Assembly: GCA_030748805.1 (NCBI GenBank)
Contig: JASMLG010000117.1
Location: 1-43,237, forward strand
DNA: 43,237 bases
From: Phycisphaerales bacterium
GTDB lineage: Bacteria; Planctomycetota; Phycisphaerae; Phycisphaerales; SM1A02
Direction: 5' to 3'
In this document: positions 24,098-32,081 of the stretch, piece by piece
How positions within the stretch are numbered: position 1 is the first letter of the stretch
Layout of the letters: each line of letters starts with the position of its first letter
The notes under the pieces: model-generated
Seen by the model: the letters and a program-made list of their open reading frames with translations, nothing else
The model's database searches: none
What the model was told of the DNA's origin: nothing
Made by a program: the position numbers and the translations under genes

Positions 24098-25404
24098 GCA
24101 GAAAGAATGTGGGTTCGACTGCCGAGTCGGTTCCTCTCTTAAAACGGTTTGGGCACCGCACATTGCGAGTTCCGGGGTCAAAGAGTTTAACATCAAGGGC
24201 AATCTTGCTCGGAGCACTTGGTGCTGGCAGAACGGTACTTGAAAATCCACTCAAATGTGATGACACAATCTTCTTAGCAGACGCCTTGTCTAAAATAGGG
24301 GTAGGGGTAAAGTGGTCGCCTATAAAATTGGTGTTACATGGGGTTGATGGCAAACCGCCACATGGAGCAAGTATTAATCTTGGTGCAGGAGGAACTCCTA
24401 CAAGATTGATGATTGCAGTGGGTGCTTTAGCAAAAGAACCAGTTACAGTTGATGGCAACAGGAAAATGCGTACAAGACCTGTTGGTGAATTATTAACATT
24501 TCTTAGAGAGTTAGGCGTTAATTTTGATAGTGAGACATTGCCAGTAACAATTGACGGGACTAATTTGCATGGCGGTAGCGTAAATGTTCCTATTACAAAA
24601 TCTAGTCAATTTATCACAGCGTTAATGTTAATAGCCCCATTTGTTGAAGATGGAATAACATTGAATTGCCAAGAACCAATCACATCGTCGACTTATGTTG
24701 ACTTGACTATAAATGTATTGAGAACATTTGGTGTGGATGTATCTGACAAAAAAGGTGAAACAAATAGGGAAATTTCAGTTCCTAGGGCTAGAGTAACACA
24801 TCGCGAATTAGATATAGAGCCAGACGCAAGTTCTGCAGTTTACTTTGCGTCTGTGGCTGCAATTCATGAAGGTATGACGATAACACTTGAAGGGTTATCC
24901 TTGTCATCAGCACAACCGGATATGGAAGCGATTCGGCTGCTTGGAACCATAGGCGCTGAAGTAGTTGAATCCGAAAATGGGATCAAAATTACAGGAACGG
25001 GAAAGATTCATGGGTTCGGGGATTTAGATGCTTCAGGTTTCCCAGATGCGTCACTCTGTCTTGCTTCAGTTGCTGCTGTTGCGGACTCACCATCACGAAT
25101 TTACGGTTTGGAAACACTTCCATTAAAAGAGTCAGATAGAATTGAAGTAATGTCAAGATCTCTTGCTATGGCTGGTTGTGGAATTTCTTCTGGCGATACA
25201 GATATTCGTATTTCTCCACTGAAAAAAATAAAAACTCCAATAGCTATTGACCCAGTGGATGATCATCGTATCGCAATGGCACTCGCGGTTCTTGGATCTA
25301 AACGAGGAGGGATTTCAATAGTCAACCCATCGTGTGTAACTAAAAGTTATCCTAACTTTTGGCTAGACCTTCGCAAGGTATTTGAAGGACGCGATAATCC
25401 ATGA
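24094..25404 (+). CDS. aroA: 3-phosphoshikimate 1-carboxyvinyltransferase (EPSP synthase)
   Basis: 436 residues from a GTG start overlapping the upstream stop. AroA transfers the enolpyruvyl group of PEP to shikimate-3-phosphate in the shikimate pathway. Motifs seen: RVPGSKSLTSRAILLGAL (substrate Lys), INLGAGGTPTRLMIA (PEP site, NAGTAxR-like), KMRTRPVGELL, SSQFITALMLIAP, EPDASSAVYFASVA, TLPLKESDRIEVM and DDHRIAMALAVLG. The usual LGNAGTAMR reads LGAGGTPTRL, so the PEP loop is altered (Asn to Gly, Ala to Pro); this may affect glyphosate response. The gene couples to the following ABC exporter by a 4-nt overlap. Confidence 0.93.
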   Translation: MSRKNVGSTAESVPLLKRFGHRTLRVPGSKSLTSRAILLGALGAGRTVLENPLKCDDTIFLADALSKIGVGVKWSPIKLVLHGVDGKPPHGASINLGAGGTPTRLMIAVGALAKEPVTVDGNRKMRTRPVGELLTFLRELGVNFDSETLPVTIDGTNLHGGSVNVPITKSSQFITALMLIAPFVEDGITLNCQEPITSSTYVDLTINVLRTFGVDVSDKKGETNREISVPRARVTHRELDIEPDASSAVYFASVAAIHEGMTITLEGLSLSSAQPDMEAIRLLGTIGAEVVESENGIKITGTGKIHGFGDLDASGFPDASLCLASVAAVADSPSRIYGLETLPLKESDRIEVMSRSLAMAGCGISSGDTDIRISPLKKIKTPIAIDPVDDHRIAMALAVLGSKRGGISIVNPSCVTKSYPNFWLDLRKVFEGRDNP

Positions 25405-27227
25405 CTAACTTCAAATTCTTTGCAAAGCAAATGTTCAATTGGAGGGGTCGACTTATAGTTGCATTATTGTTGGCAGCATTTTCTGCTCTAGGTCTTGGAG
25501 TTGGGTTATTGAGTTTGGGACCTGCACTTTCTTTGATTGTTGATCCAGAAAATGGGAAGTCCTTAATACAACTTGCACAAGATCATAATGCTAGCAGCCC
25601 CTTATTTGCTGTTCCAACATGGCTAATGAGCATGTTGCCTGAAGGTAGATTTGATGGAGTAATATTCATTTTAGTTGGAGTAGCAGGACTAACGATTGTA
25701 GGAGGCATTGCCAATTTCCTTCATCAATATATGAGCGCTTGGATATCAGTAAACGTAGTAGCAAAAGTTAGAGAGAACGCTTTTAAGCATGTGTTAAATA
25801 TGCCACTTGGAATTGTGCAAAAACTTGGAGCAAGCGAATTTGTTTCAAGAATAATAAGAGATGCTGAAGCATTGCAAGTCGGATTAATGGTATTGATGGG
25901 TAAATCAATCTCTCAACTTACTAAAGGTCTTGCGGCATTTATAGTTGCATGTGTATTTGATTATCGCCTGGTAATAATTGCAGTACTTGTATTTCCTATT
26001 CTGGCAATCACATTACACAAGATCGGGAAAAAAGTTAGTAAAGGCACTAAAGAATCACTCTCTGCCCAACAAGAATTGCTAAGAATATCAAGTGAGTCAA
26101 TACAGGGCTTGAGAGCAGTTAAAGTTAATGTTGCTCAGAAGGCGTTTGTAGGTTCTTTTGAAAAAGAGAATAAGCAAGTAATAAAAGCAGAATTGAAAGT
26201 AAGGTTTATGCGAGCCCTTGGCTCTCCTTTGATGGAGATGCTTGCTATTTTTGTACTAGGAACTTTAGCTGCTATTGCAGCAAGATCAATAATCGCTGGC
26301 TCACTTGATTTTGATAGATTTTTATTGTCGATTGGTTCACTAGCAGTGGCTGGTGGATCGCTTAGACCTCTTGCTGGTTTGGTAACAGAAATACAGGCAG
26401 CAGAAGCACCGGCAGATAGAATAATGTCACTGTTGTCTATTTCACAAGAATGTGATGAAGACAAAAAAGATTTGAATAGACACCAAAAAACACTTTCCTT
26501 TAAGGATGTTACATTCACTTACGATAATTCTTCAGTTCCTGCAATAAAAGAGTTCACCGCAACTATCGAAAATGGGCAAAGAGTCGCTGTGGTTGGTCCA
26601 AACGGTTCAGGAAAAACAACTCTTGTTTCACTTATTCCTAGATTAATTGAGCCAGATTCGGGAAATGTTTCTATTGATGGAGTGGATATTAATGATGTCA
26701 ACTTAAAATCATTAAGAAGCCAGTTAGGAGTGGTTACCCAAGAGACAGTTTTGTTTAGAGGAACCGTTGCAGAAAACATCTCTTTTGGAAGTGAAGCAAG
26801 CAGAGAAGAAATTGTTTTGGCTTCCAGGCATGCACATGCAGATTCATTTATTAATGAGTTAGATTCTGGTTATGATTCAGAAATATATGAACAGGGCACT
26901 TCCCTAAGTGGTGGACAGCGGCAACGCCTAGCTATATCCAGAGCCCTTCTGCGTGACCCTTCGATTTTAATTTTGGATGAGGCGACAAGTCAAATTGATA
27001 CTGAATCAGAGTCAATGATAGGTGACACTCTTAATAGATATTGTGAAAATCGAACAGTTTTAGTAATAGCCCACAGAATGTCGACAGTTCAACACGCAGA
27101 TAGAATATTTGTCTTAGATGATGGTTGCCTTGTAGGAGACGGCACTCACGACGAATTGCTATCAAATTGCGATGTATATAGACGGCTCGCTGAAACGCAA
27201 TTGGTTACTGCTTGCAATGAGAGTTAA
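25401..27227 (+). CDS. ABC exporter, MsbA-like (fused permease-ATPase)
   Basis: 608 residues. Six membrane segments (about 17-320) are fused to an ABC ATPase (about 365-600). The ATPase has Walker A GPNGSGKTT (399-407), Q-loop VVTQETVLFRGTVAENISFG, signature LSGGQRQRLAISRALLRDP, Walker B ILILDEATSQID and H-loop IAHRMSTV. This is the half-transporter layout of MsbA and other type IV ABC exporters, which work as homodimers; MsbA flips lipid A precursors. Substrate is inferred only. The start overlaps aroA by 4 nt, and the btuF-like gene begins within its last 11 nt. Confidence 0.85.
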   Translation: MTNFKFFAKQMFNWRGRLIVALLLAAFSALGLGVGLLSLGPALSLIVDPENGKSLIQLAQDHNASSPLFAVPTWLMSMLPEGRFDGVIFILVGVAGLTIVGGIANFLHQYMSAWISVNVVAKVRENAFKHVLNMPLGIVQKLGASEFVSRIIRDAEALQVGLMVLMGKSISQLTKGLAAFIVACVFDYRLVIIAVLVFPILAITLHKIGKKVSKGTKESLSAQQELLRISSESIQGLRAVKVNVAQKAFVGSFEKENKQVIKAELKVRFMRALGSPLMEMLAIFVLGTLAAIAARSIIAGSLDFDRFLLSIGSLAVAGGSLRPLAGLVTEIQAAEAPADRIMSLLSISQECDEDKKDLNRHQKTLSFKDVTFTYDNSSVPAIKEFTATIENGQRVAVVGPNGSGKTTLVSLIPRLIEPDSGNVSIDGVDINDVNLKSLRSQLGVVTQETVLFRGTVAENISFGSEASREEIVLASRHAHADSFINELDSGYDSEIYEQGTSLSGGQRQRLAISRALLRDPSILILDEATSQIDTESESMIGDTLNRYCENRTVLVIAHRMSTVQHADRIFVLDDGCLVGDGTHDELLSNCDVYRRLAETQLVTACNES

Positions 27228-27990
27228 GGTTTTATTATGCTTAATGCTCTTGTTTGGCTGTGACCAAACAGAAAATGAAAAAGATACTGGTAATCGTATT
27301 GTTTCTTTGAGTCCGGGAATTACAGCAACGATTTCAGATCTTGGTTTAAATAACTTAGTTGTTGGCCGGAGTGCTTTTTGTAAAACTGTAGACAAATCGG
27401 TTCCTGTTGTTGGAGATATTTACAAGGTTGACTATGAAAGGTTGCTCCGGTTGAACCCATCCTATGTCTTTGTTCAAGAAACATCAGGAGATTTAGATTC
27501 GCACTTGAAAGAACTTGCCAGTCAAGGAAACTTTACATTGATTTCTTGGAGAGTTGACCGAATTGTTGATATTCAACAACTACACGATGAATTGGTGGAA
27601 CTATTTTGTATAGATAAGCCGCCTTTTGAATTGGCGATAGAAAGATCAAACCAAAAGTTTCCTTCACCAATATTAATAATGACGTTAGGTTCAGAGGGTG
27701 CTTCAGGACTTTGTTTTGGCCAAGATACTTATCTAAACGATATCTTGGAAATAATCGGGTGTGTAAATGCGATTCACTCTAGCGGTTGGTTGTCACTATC
27801 ACTTGAAGACATAGCTAAATTAAACCCAGAATTAATTCTTGTTGTTTCAGATACCAAAATGCCAATTTCTAATGGCATCCATACGTTAGATATTCCAGTT
27901 ATTGAATTTATTCATAAGGATGTTCTGATTCCATCGAGTAAGATTGTCAATGTGGCTGTAAAGTTACAAGAAAAGTTGGAATCACAATGA
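27217..27990 (+). CDS. btuF: BtuF-like periplasmic substrate-binding lipoprotein
   Basis: 257 residues from the ATG at 27217, chosen because it gives a compact lipoprotein signal (MRVKVLLCLMLLFGC, Cys15 lipidated); an upstream in-frame start at 27172 would add 15 residues. The protein has RIVSLSPGITATISDLGLNNLVVGRSAFC and VPVVGDIYKVDYERLLRLNPSYVFVQE, the typical two-lobe substrate-binding pattern of the BtuF/FhuD class. It is followed by a FecCD-type permease and an ATPase in one overlapped unit. Vitamin B12 is the most likely cargo from the VGD...P signature, but siderophore or haem uptake cannot be excluded. No cobalamin riboswitch is visible upstream. Confidence 0.8.
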   Translation: MRVKVLLCLMLLFGCDQTENEKDTGNRIVSLSPGITATISDLGLNNLVVGRSAFCKTVDKSVPVVGDIYKVDYERLLRLNPSYVFVQETSGDLDSHLKELASQGNFTLISWRVDRIVDIQQLHDELVELFCIDKPPFELAIERSNQKFPSPILIMTLGSEGASGLCFGQDTYLNDILEIIGCVNAIHSSGWLSLSLEDIAKLNPELILVVSDTKMPISNGIHTLDIPVIEFIHKDVLIPSSKIVNVAVKLQEKLESQ

Positions 27991-28967
27991 GATGGAAGAA
28001 CATAACTCTTTTTGCTTTTCTAGGAACTGTTTTGTTTGCAGCAGCTATTTTTCGTTTGCTAATAACTAGGGAAGTAGACGGAACATATTCACTTTCTTTT
28101 CCAGAAGATAAGTATCTTCTCTATCGTCTTGTTCCGATGGTTGCTGCTTTGATTGTGGGTTCTTGTTTGGGTGTCTCTGGAATGGGACTGCAAGTTTTAT
28201 TGCGAAATCCTCTAGCTTCTCCTTGGATATTGGGATTATCTAGTGGGGCGGGGCTAGGGGTTATGGCAGCTATGTTTATCGATCACTCATTTGAATATAC
28301 ATTATTTGGTGGTCAAACTTTTGGAGCAGTAATTGGAGCGGTAGTTTCGCTTTTACTTGTCTTTTGTTTGTCAAACAGACGTGGTGGAATTGATCCAATA
28401 TCGATGGTTCTTGTTGGAGTTGTTATCTCTGTTTTGTGTGGCGCAGGAATTATGGTTTTTCAGCACTTGGTTCCAATGGGTTTGCGTGGATCATTTACAA
28501 CTTGGCTCATGGGAAGTTTGCCAGAGGTTGAGTCGTGGTTGCGATTGGGAATCCTAGGAGCAATAGTTATCGCTTGTATTTGGTTAATTGCTTGGTGGGG
28601 GCCAACTCTGGATGCTGCTTGTTTATCTGATGATGAAGCAAAAAGTGTTGGAGTTCATTTGCCAAGTATAAGATTACGTTTATTCCTAACTTCAAGTATT
28701 TTGGCAGCAATTGGAGTTATCCTCGCGGGACCAATTGCATTTGTTGGATTGATTGCTCCTCATGGCGCTCGCTTACTTACGAATTGCACTCACAGAATGT
28801 TAACAATCTATACTGCAATCATAGGAGCGTTACTTTTATTGACGGCGGATGATTTAAGGCAACTTGTGGACTTAGGTACTGGCCGTCTTCCAATCGGAAT
28901 AGTTACAAGCGTTGTTGGAGGTTTTGTGTTTCTCGTATTGTTGCTTCGTGGAAGGGGAAAGGTTTGA
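27987..28967 (+). CDS. btuC: FecCD-family permease (BtuC-like)
   Basis: 326 residues, ten or so membrane segments of the FecCD/BtuC family. Signature stretches: RLVPMVAALIVGSCLGVSGMGLQVLLRNPLASPWILGLSSGAGLG, VGVVISVLCGAGIM, WLMGSLP, and near the end GPIAFVGLIAPHGARLL with the coupling GLIxPHxxR loop. Such permeases form dimers and receive substrate from the lipoprotein encoded just before. Start overlaps the previous stop by 4 nt and the ATPase start (TTG) overlaps its own stop. The rest of the transporter is complete. Confidence 0.88.
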   Translation: MRWKNITLFAFLGTVLFAAAIFRLLITREVDGTYSLSFPEDKYLLYRLVPMVAALIVGSCLGVSGMGLQVLLRNPLASPWILGLSSGAGLGVMAAMFIDHSFEYTLFGGQTFGAVIGAVVSLLLVFCLSNRRGGIDPISMVLVGVVISVLCGAGIMVFQHLVPMGLRGSFTTWLMGSLPEVESWLRLGILGAIVIACIWLIAWWGPTLDAACLSDDEAKSVGVHLPSIRLRLFLTSSILAAIGVILAGPIAFVGLIAPHGARLLTNCTHRMLTIYTAIIGALLLLTADDLRQLVDLGTGRLPIGIVTSVVGGFVFLVLLLRGRGKV

Positions 28968-29710
28968 GATTAAAGGTATCTGAATTATGCGTCCGATTTG
29001 GCTCACGAAATGCACTTCGCGAGATAAATTCTAGTGTTGACGGAGGAAAGGTAGTTGCTGTTCTTGGTCCAAACGCATCTGGGAAAACAACCTTGCTTAG
29101 ATCTATCGCTGGTTTACAAAACCTATGTCATGGATTTGTTGAACTTGATGGTTCAAAAGTACATCGAATGAAACCACATGATCGCGCGAATAAAATTGCA
29201 TGGGTGCCTAGAGTTGCCGAAGTGGCTGGTTCGTTTACTCTTCGCAAAGTTGTTGAATTTGGTCGGTATTCACTTGGTCCATCAAGGAGAAGAGTGGAAG
29301 AAGCCATTGCAAATGTTGGTCTGCTTGAAAGGAGCGAATCAACGTGGCACTCTGCAAGTGCAGGTATGAAGCAACGATGTGCGATTGCTAGGGCTTTAGC
29401 TCAACGAACTCCAGGAGGGGTGCTTGTTCTAGATGAACCAACTTCTGCTCTTGATCTTCGACACCTTCGATTAATAGGTGATTTGCTTAGAAAATGTGCT
29501 TCTGAAGGTGATATTGTAATTGCGGCAATTCACGATATTGCTCTTGCCATGGATATTGCTGATGAGGTAATTGTGCTTAAAGAAGGACGATTAGTTCTCG
29601 CAGGTGCAACTAAAGCCGTACTCACACCAAGTTCACTTGGCGACGTGTTTGGTGTCGATTTGGCTTGGGCAACAGATGAAGCAGGTACTCGACACCTTGT
29701 GCAACCATAA
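28964..29710 (+). CDS. btuD: ABC ATPase of the B12/siderophore uptake system (BtuD-like)
   Basis: 248 residues from a TTG start that overlaps the btuC stop (TTGA), preceded by GGAAAGG. Walker A is GPNASGKTT, with the D-loop region LVLDEPTSALDL and a switch IAAIHDIALAMDIADEVIVL. The signature position reads ASAGMKQRCAIARALAQ where LSGGxxQR is usual (Ser-Ala-Gly-Met-Lys-Gln-Arg), a mild departure. This is the ATPase partner of the BtuC-like permease. Downstream spacing to the next gene is 19 nt. Confidence 0.85.
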   Translation: MRLKVSELCVRFGSRNALREINSSVDGGKVVAVLGPNASGKTTLLRSIAGLQNLCHGFVELDGSKVHRMKPHDRANKIAWVPRVAEVAGSFTLRKVVEFGRYSLGPSRRRVEEAIANVGLLERSESTWHSASAGMKQRCAIARALAQRTPGGVLVLDEPTSALDLRHLRLIGDLLRKCASEGDIVIAAIHDIALAMDIADEVIVLKEGRLVLAGATKAVLTPSSLGDVFGVDLAWATDEAGTRHLVQP

Positions 29711-29716
29711 ATGACG

Positions 29717-29722
29717 TATACT
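29717..29722 (+). promoter_or_regulatory. -10 box before the small membrane protein (leaderless)
   Basis: TATACT ends 7 nt before the ATG at 29730. There is no Shine-Dalgarno sequence and no clear -35. Confidence 0.4.
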
Positions 29723-29729
29723 GTTAAAT

Positions 29730-30137
29730 ATGAAGGGTGTAACAATAATAATTATCTTGAGTGTTGTTTGGTCGATAATTGCTGGAATACTTGAGAAAAA
29801 AAAGGCGGCTGACAAAAAAGCAAAACTAAACACCAAGGAACAACCTTATTTAAAAGTCGATTCAGTGAATGTGAAGGTTGAATCGCTACGTAGAAAAAGA
29901 ACTCCCAAACAAGTCAAAGAAGTTCCAAAGCAGGTAACCTCATATAAAACAGATGGCTTGAAATCACTTCGGGGGTTGCATAAGGACGATTGTCCTCTAC
30001 CTCCTACTGTTCAGAGACAGAGTGTTTTAAAACCATCGATACAACTCGCAAAAATGCTTCATAATCGACGTAACCTGCGTACTGCCATTGTCTTAAGCGA
30101 AATACTCAACAAACCAATATCAAAACGAATTAAATGA
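29730..30137 (+). CDS. Small single-pass membrane protein, function unknown
   Basis: 135 residues. One N-terminal membrane segment (about 4-19, VTIIIILSVVWSIIAGIL), then a strongly basic cytoplasmic part with many Lys and Arg (pI clearly high). The C-terminus LQxAxMLxxRRNLRTAIVLSEILNKPISKRIK is helical. Small N-anchored Lys-rich proteins of this kind recur in planctomycetes with no assigned function. Its stop codon lies inside a 19-bp palindrome. It lies between the BtuD-like gene and accB. Confidence 0.6.
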   Translation: MKGVTIIIILSVVWSIIAGILEKKKAADKKAKLNTKEQPYLKVDSVNVKVESLRRKRTPKQVKEVPKQVTSYKTDGLKSLRGLHKDDCPLPPTVQRQSVLKPSIQLAKMLHNRRNLRTAIVLSEILNKPISKRIK

Positions 30138-30189
30138 CCGCGGGTCATTTAATTAATTGACCCGCGGTCATTTAATGTGGTCATTTAAT
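30129..30189. promoter_or_regulatory. Long palindrome with repeated GGTCATTTAAT boxes
   Basis: A perfect 19-bp inverted repeat (30129-30147 with 30158-30176, 10-nt loop) of the form ATTAAATGACCGCGGGTCA. It contains the stop codon of the upstream gene. The half-site GGTCATTTAAT appears three times in direct orientation (30143, 30166, 30179) plus inverted copies. It could terminate transcription (only a broken T-run follows) or be an operator for the accB promoter some 45 nt downstream. Confidence 0.6.
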
Positions 30190-30233
30190 TTTGGTAAATG
30201 TCGTAGGAAGTCAGCATGTTCGGCTAAGTTAGG

Positions 30234-30239
30234 TATACT
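30234..30239 (+). promoter_or_regulatory. -10 box of accB-accC
   Basis: TATACT lies 26 nt before the accB ATG, leaving a short leader that contains GTGGAG as ribosome binding site. The -35 position is weak. The palindrome at 30129-30189 lies just upstream. Confidence 0.45.
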
Positions 30240-30265
30240 TTCCCGCAACATAGTGGAGATTTTCT

Positions 30266-30724
30266 ATGATAGATATTCGTAAATTAAAAGAATTGGTCAA
30301 ATTGATGGTCGCAAACGATCTTTCAGAGATGGATCTTCGTGATACAGACGAGCAAGTTACCATCCGAAGGCAAGGTGATGCAGTTGTTACTGTTCCACAG
30401 CAAGTTGCTCCTGTCCTAACTTCAGCAGTTGCACCTGAACAGAGTCAATCTGCTACAGCAGTTGCGGAACCACCAACTGATGGAGGAGTGGAAATCGTTA
30501 GCCCAATGGTTGGGACATTTTATTTGGCACATGATCCGGAATCTCCTCCATTCGTTAATGTTGGTGATACAGTTGGAGATGAAACTACTGTTTGCATTAT
30601 TGAGGCGATGAAAATCTTCAATGAGATTAAAGCTCAGTGCAAAGGAACTGTTACAAAAGTACTTGTATCAAATGGCGACCCTGTTGAATTTGGGCAAGCA
30701 CTATTCATAGTAAAACCTCAATAG
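30266..30724 (+). CDS. accB: Biotin carboxyl carrier protein of acetyl-CoA carboxylase
   Basis: 152 residues, standard length. AccB carries biotin between the carboxylase and carboxyltransferase parts of acetyl-CoA carboxylase, the first step of fatty acid synthesis. An N-terminal helical part and Pro/Ala/Gln-rich linker (about 40-70) lead to a biotinyl domain with VSPMVGTFY and the biotin site EAMKIFNEI, so Lys116 is the biotinylated residue. accC follows after 13 nt, the usual accBC pairing. GTGGAG precedes the ATG. Confidence 0.96.
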   Translation: MIDIRKLKELVKLMVANDLSEMDLRDTDEQVTIRRQGDAVVTVPQQVAPVLTSAVAPEQSQSATAVAEPPTDGGVEIVSPMVGTFYLAHDPESPPFVNVGDTVGDETTVCIIEAMKIFNEIKAQCKGTVTKVLVSNGDPVEFGQALFIVKPQ

Positions 30725-30737
30725 AACACATCTCGAT

Positions 30738-32081
30738 ATGTTTGGAAAAATATTAATCGCAAATCGCGGTGAAATAGCACTGCGAATCATCCGTGCAGCA
30801 AGGGAACTTGGAGTAGAAACGGTATCAGTTTACTCCGAAGCAGACGCAAATGCGCCATGGTTGGAACTTGCTGATGAAACAGTTTGTATTGGAAAGGCAC
30901 CGTCCTCTGAATCGTATCTTAGAATCGACAGAATTATTTCAGCAGCAGAAATGACGGATTCAGAAGCGATACATCCAGGTTACGGATTTCTTGCTGAAAA
31001 TGCACACTTTGCAGAAGTTTGCCGCGATTGTGAAATAGAGTTTATTGGACCAACACCTGAGGCAATGGGTTTGCTTGGAGACAAAATCAGTTGTAAGCGT
31101 CTAGCAAAAAAAGCTGGTACCCCTATATTTCCCGGTACTGATGGTGAGATTGAAGAGATAGACGAAGCGGTATCTATTGCGTCGGAGATTGGATATCCAG
31201 TAATCGTTAAAGCAACAGCTGGTGGGGGTGGGAAGGGGATGAGAATAGCTCATAATGTTGCTGCTCTTAGAACTGCTGTAACCGCAGCTCAGCAAGAGGC
31301 AATTGCTTCTTTTGGAAATGGAGCGGTCTACTTAGAAAAGTTTTTGGACCATGCTCGTCATGTTGAAGTGCAAGTGCTAGGAGATAAACATGGGAATGCT
31401 GTTCATTTGTATAACAGAGATTGTACAAGCCAACGTAGACATCAGAAATTAATTGAAGAGGGGCCAGCTCCAAAGGTTGATGAGTTGATAAGAGACATGG
31501 TATGCGAATCAGCCGCCGAACTTATTCGAACTGCCAATTATAGTGGCGCTGCTACAGTAGAATTTTTGATGAATGAAAAGCAAGAATTTTTCATGCTTGA
31601 AGTTAATACACGTGTTCAAGTTGAACACCCAGTTTCAGAAATGATTACAGGCGTAGATATCGTTAAAGAGTCAATAAGAGTTGCAGCTGGAGAACCACTT
31701 TCTTGGACACAAGATCAAATAAAACTAAACGGTCATGCTATTGAATGCAGACTAAACGCAGAGGATCCGAGTAGCAATTTTATGCCACAGCCGGGAAAAA
31801 TTGAAACATGGCAACCAGCAGGTGGTCCTGGTGTGCGCCTTGAGTCCCACGTTCGTGTCGATTATCAGATACCACCAAATTACGATTCAATGATTGGAAA
31901 GTTGATCGTTCATGGGCGTAATAGAGATGAAGCGATTATTAAAATGCGGTCAGCCTTAGGTGAGATGAAAATAGGTCCTATTGCAACAACAATTCCGCTA
32001 CATCAACGTCTTCTAAATCATCACTCATTTGTTTCTGCTGACTTTGATATCAACTGGGTTGAACGTCTTCTTGAAGAATAA
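30738..32081 (+). CDS. accC: Biotin carboxylase subunit of acetyl-CoA carboxylase
   Basis: 447 residues, the usual length. AccC carboxylates biotin on AccB with ATP and bicarbonate. Motifs: FGKILIANRGEIALRIIRAARELG at the N-terminus, HPGYGFLAENAHFAEVC, ATP-grasp loop KATAGGGGKGMRIA, RDCTSQRRHQKLIEEGPAP, FLEVNTRVQVEHPVSEMITGVDIV and HAIECRLNAEDP. All catalytic elements are intact. The carboxyltransferase genes accA/accD are not in the window. Its stop abuts the stop of the convergent CvpA-like gene with no spacer. Confidence 0.96.
   Translation: MFGKILIANRGEIALRIIRAARELGVETVSVYSEADANAPWLELADETVCIGKAPSSESYLRIDRIISAAEMTDSEAIHPGYGFLAENAHFAEVCRDCEIEFIGPTPEAMGLLGDKISCKRLAKKAGTPIFPGTDGEIEEIDEAVSIASEIGYPVIVKATAGGGGKGMRIAHNVAALRTAVTAAQQEAIASFGNGAVYLEKFLDHARHVEVQVLGDKHGNAVHLYNRDCTSQRRHQKLIEEGPAPKVDELIRDMVCESAAELIRTANYSGAATVEFLMNEKQEFFMLEVNTRVQVEHPVSEMITGVDIVKESIRVAAGEPLSWTQDQIKLNGHAIECRLNAEDPSSNFMPQPGKIETWQPAGGPGVRLESHVRVDYQIPPNYDSMIGKLIVHGRNRDEAIIKMRSALGEMKIGPIATTIPLHQRLLNHHSFVSADFDINWVERLLEE

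Noticed and set aside
27172..27216. Earlier start for the BtuF-like gene
   Set aside because: It would bury the lipoprotein signal behind 15 residues read from the exporter gene in another frame.
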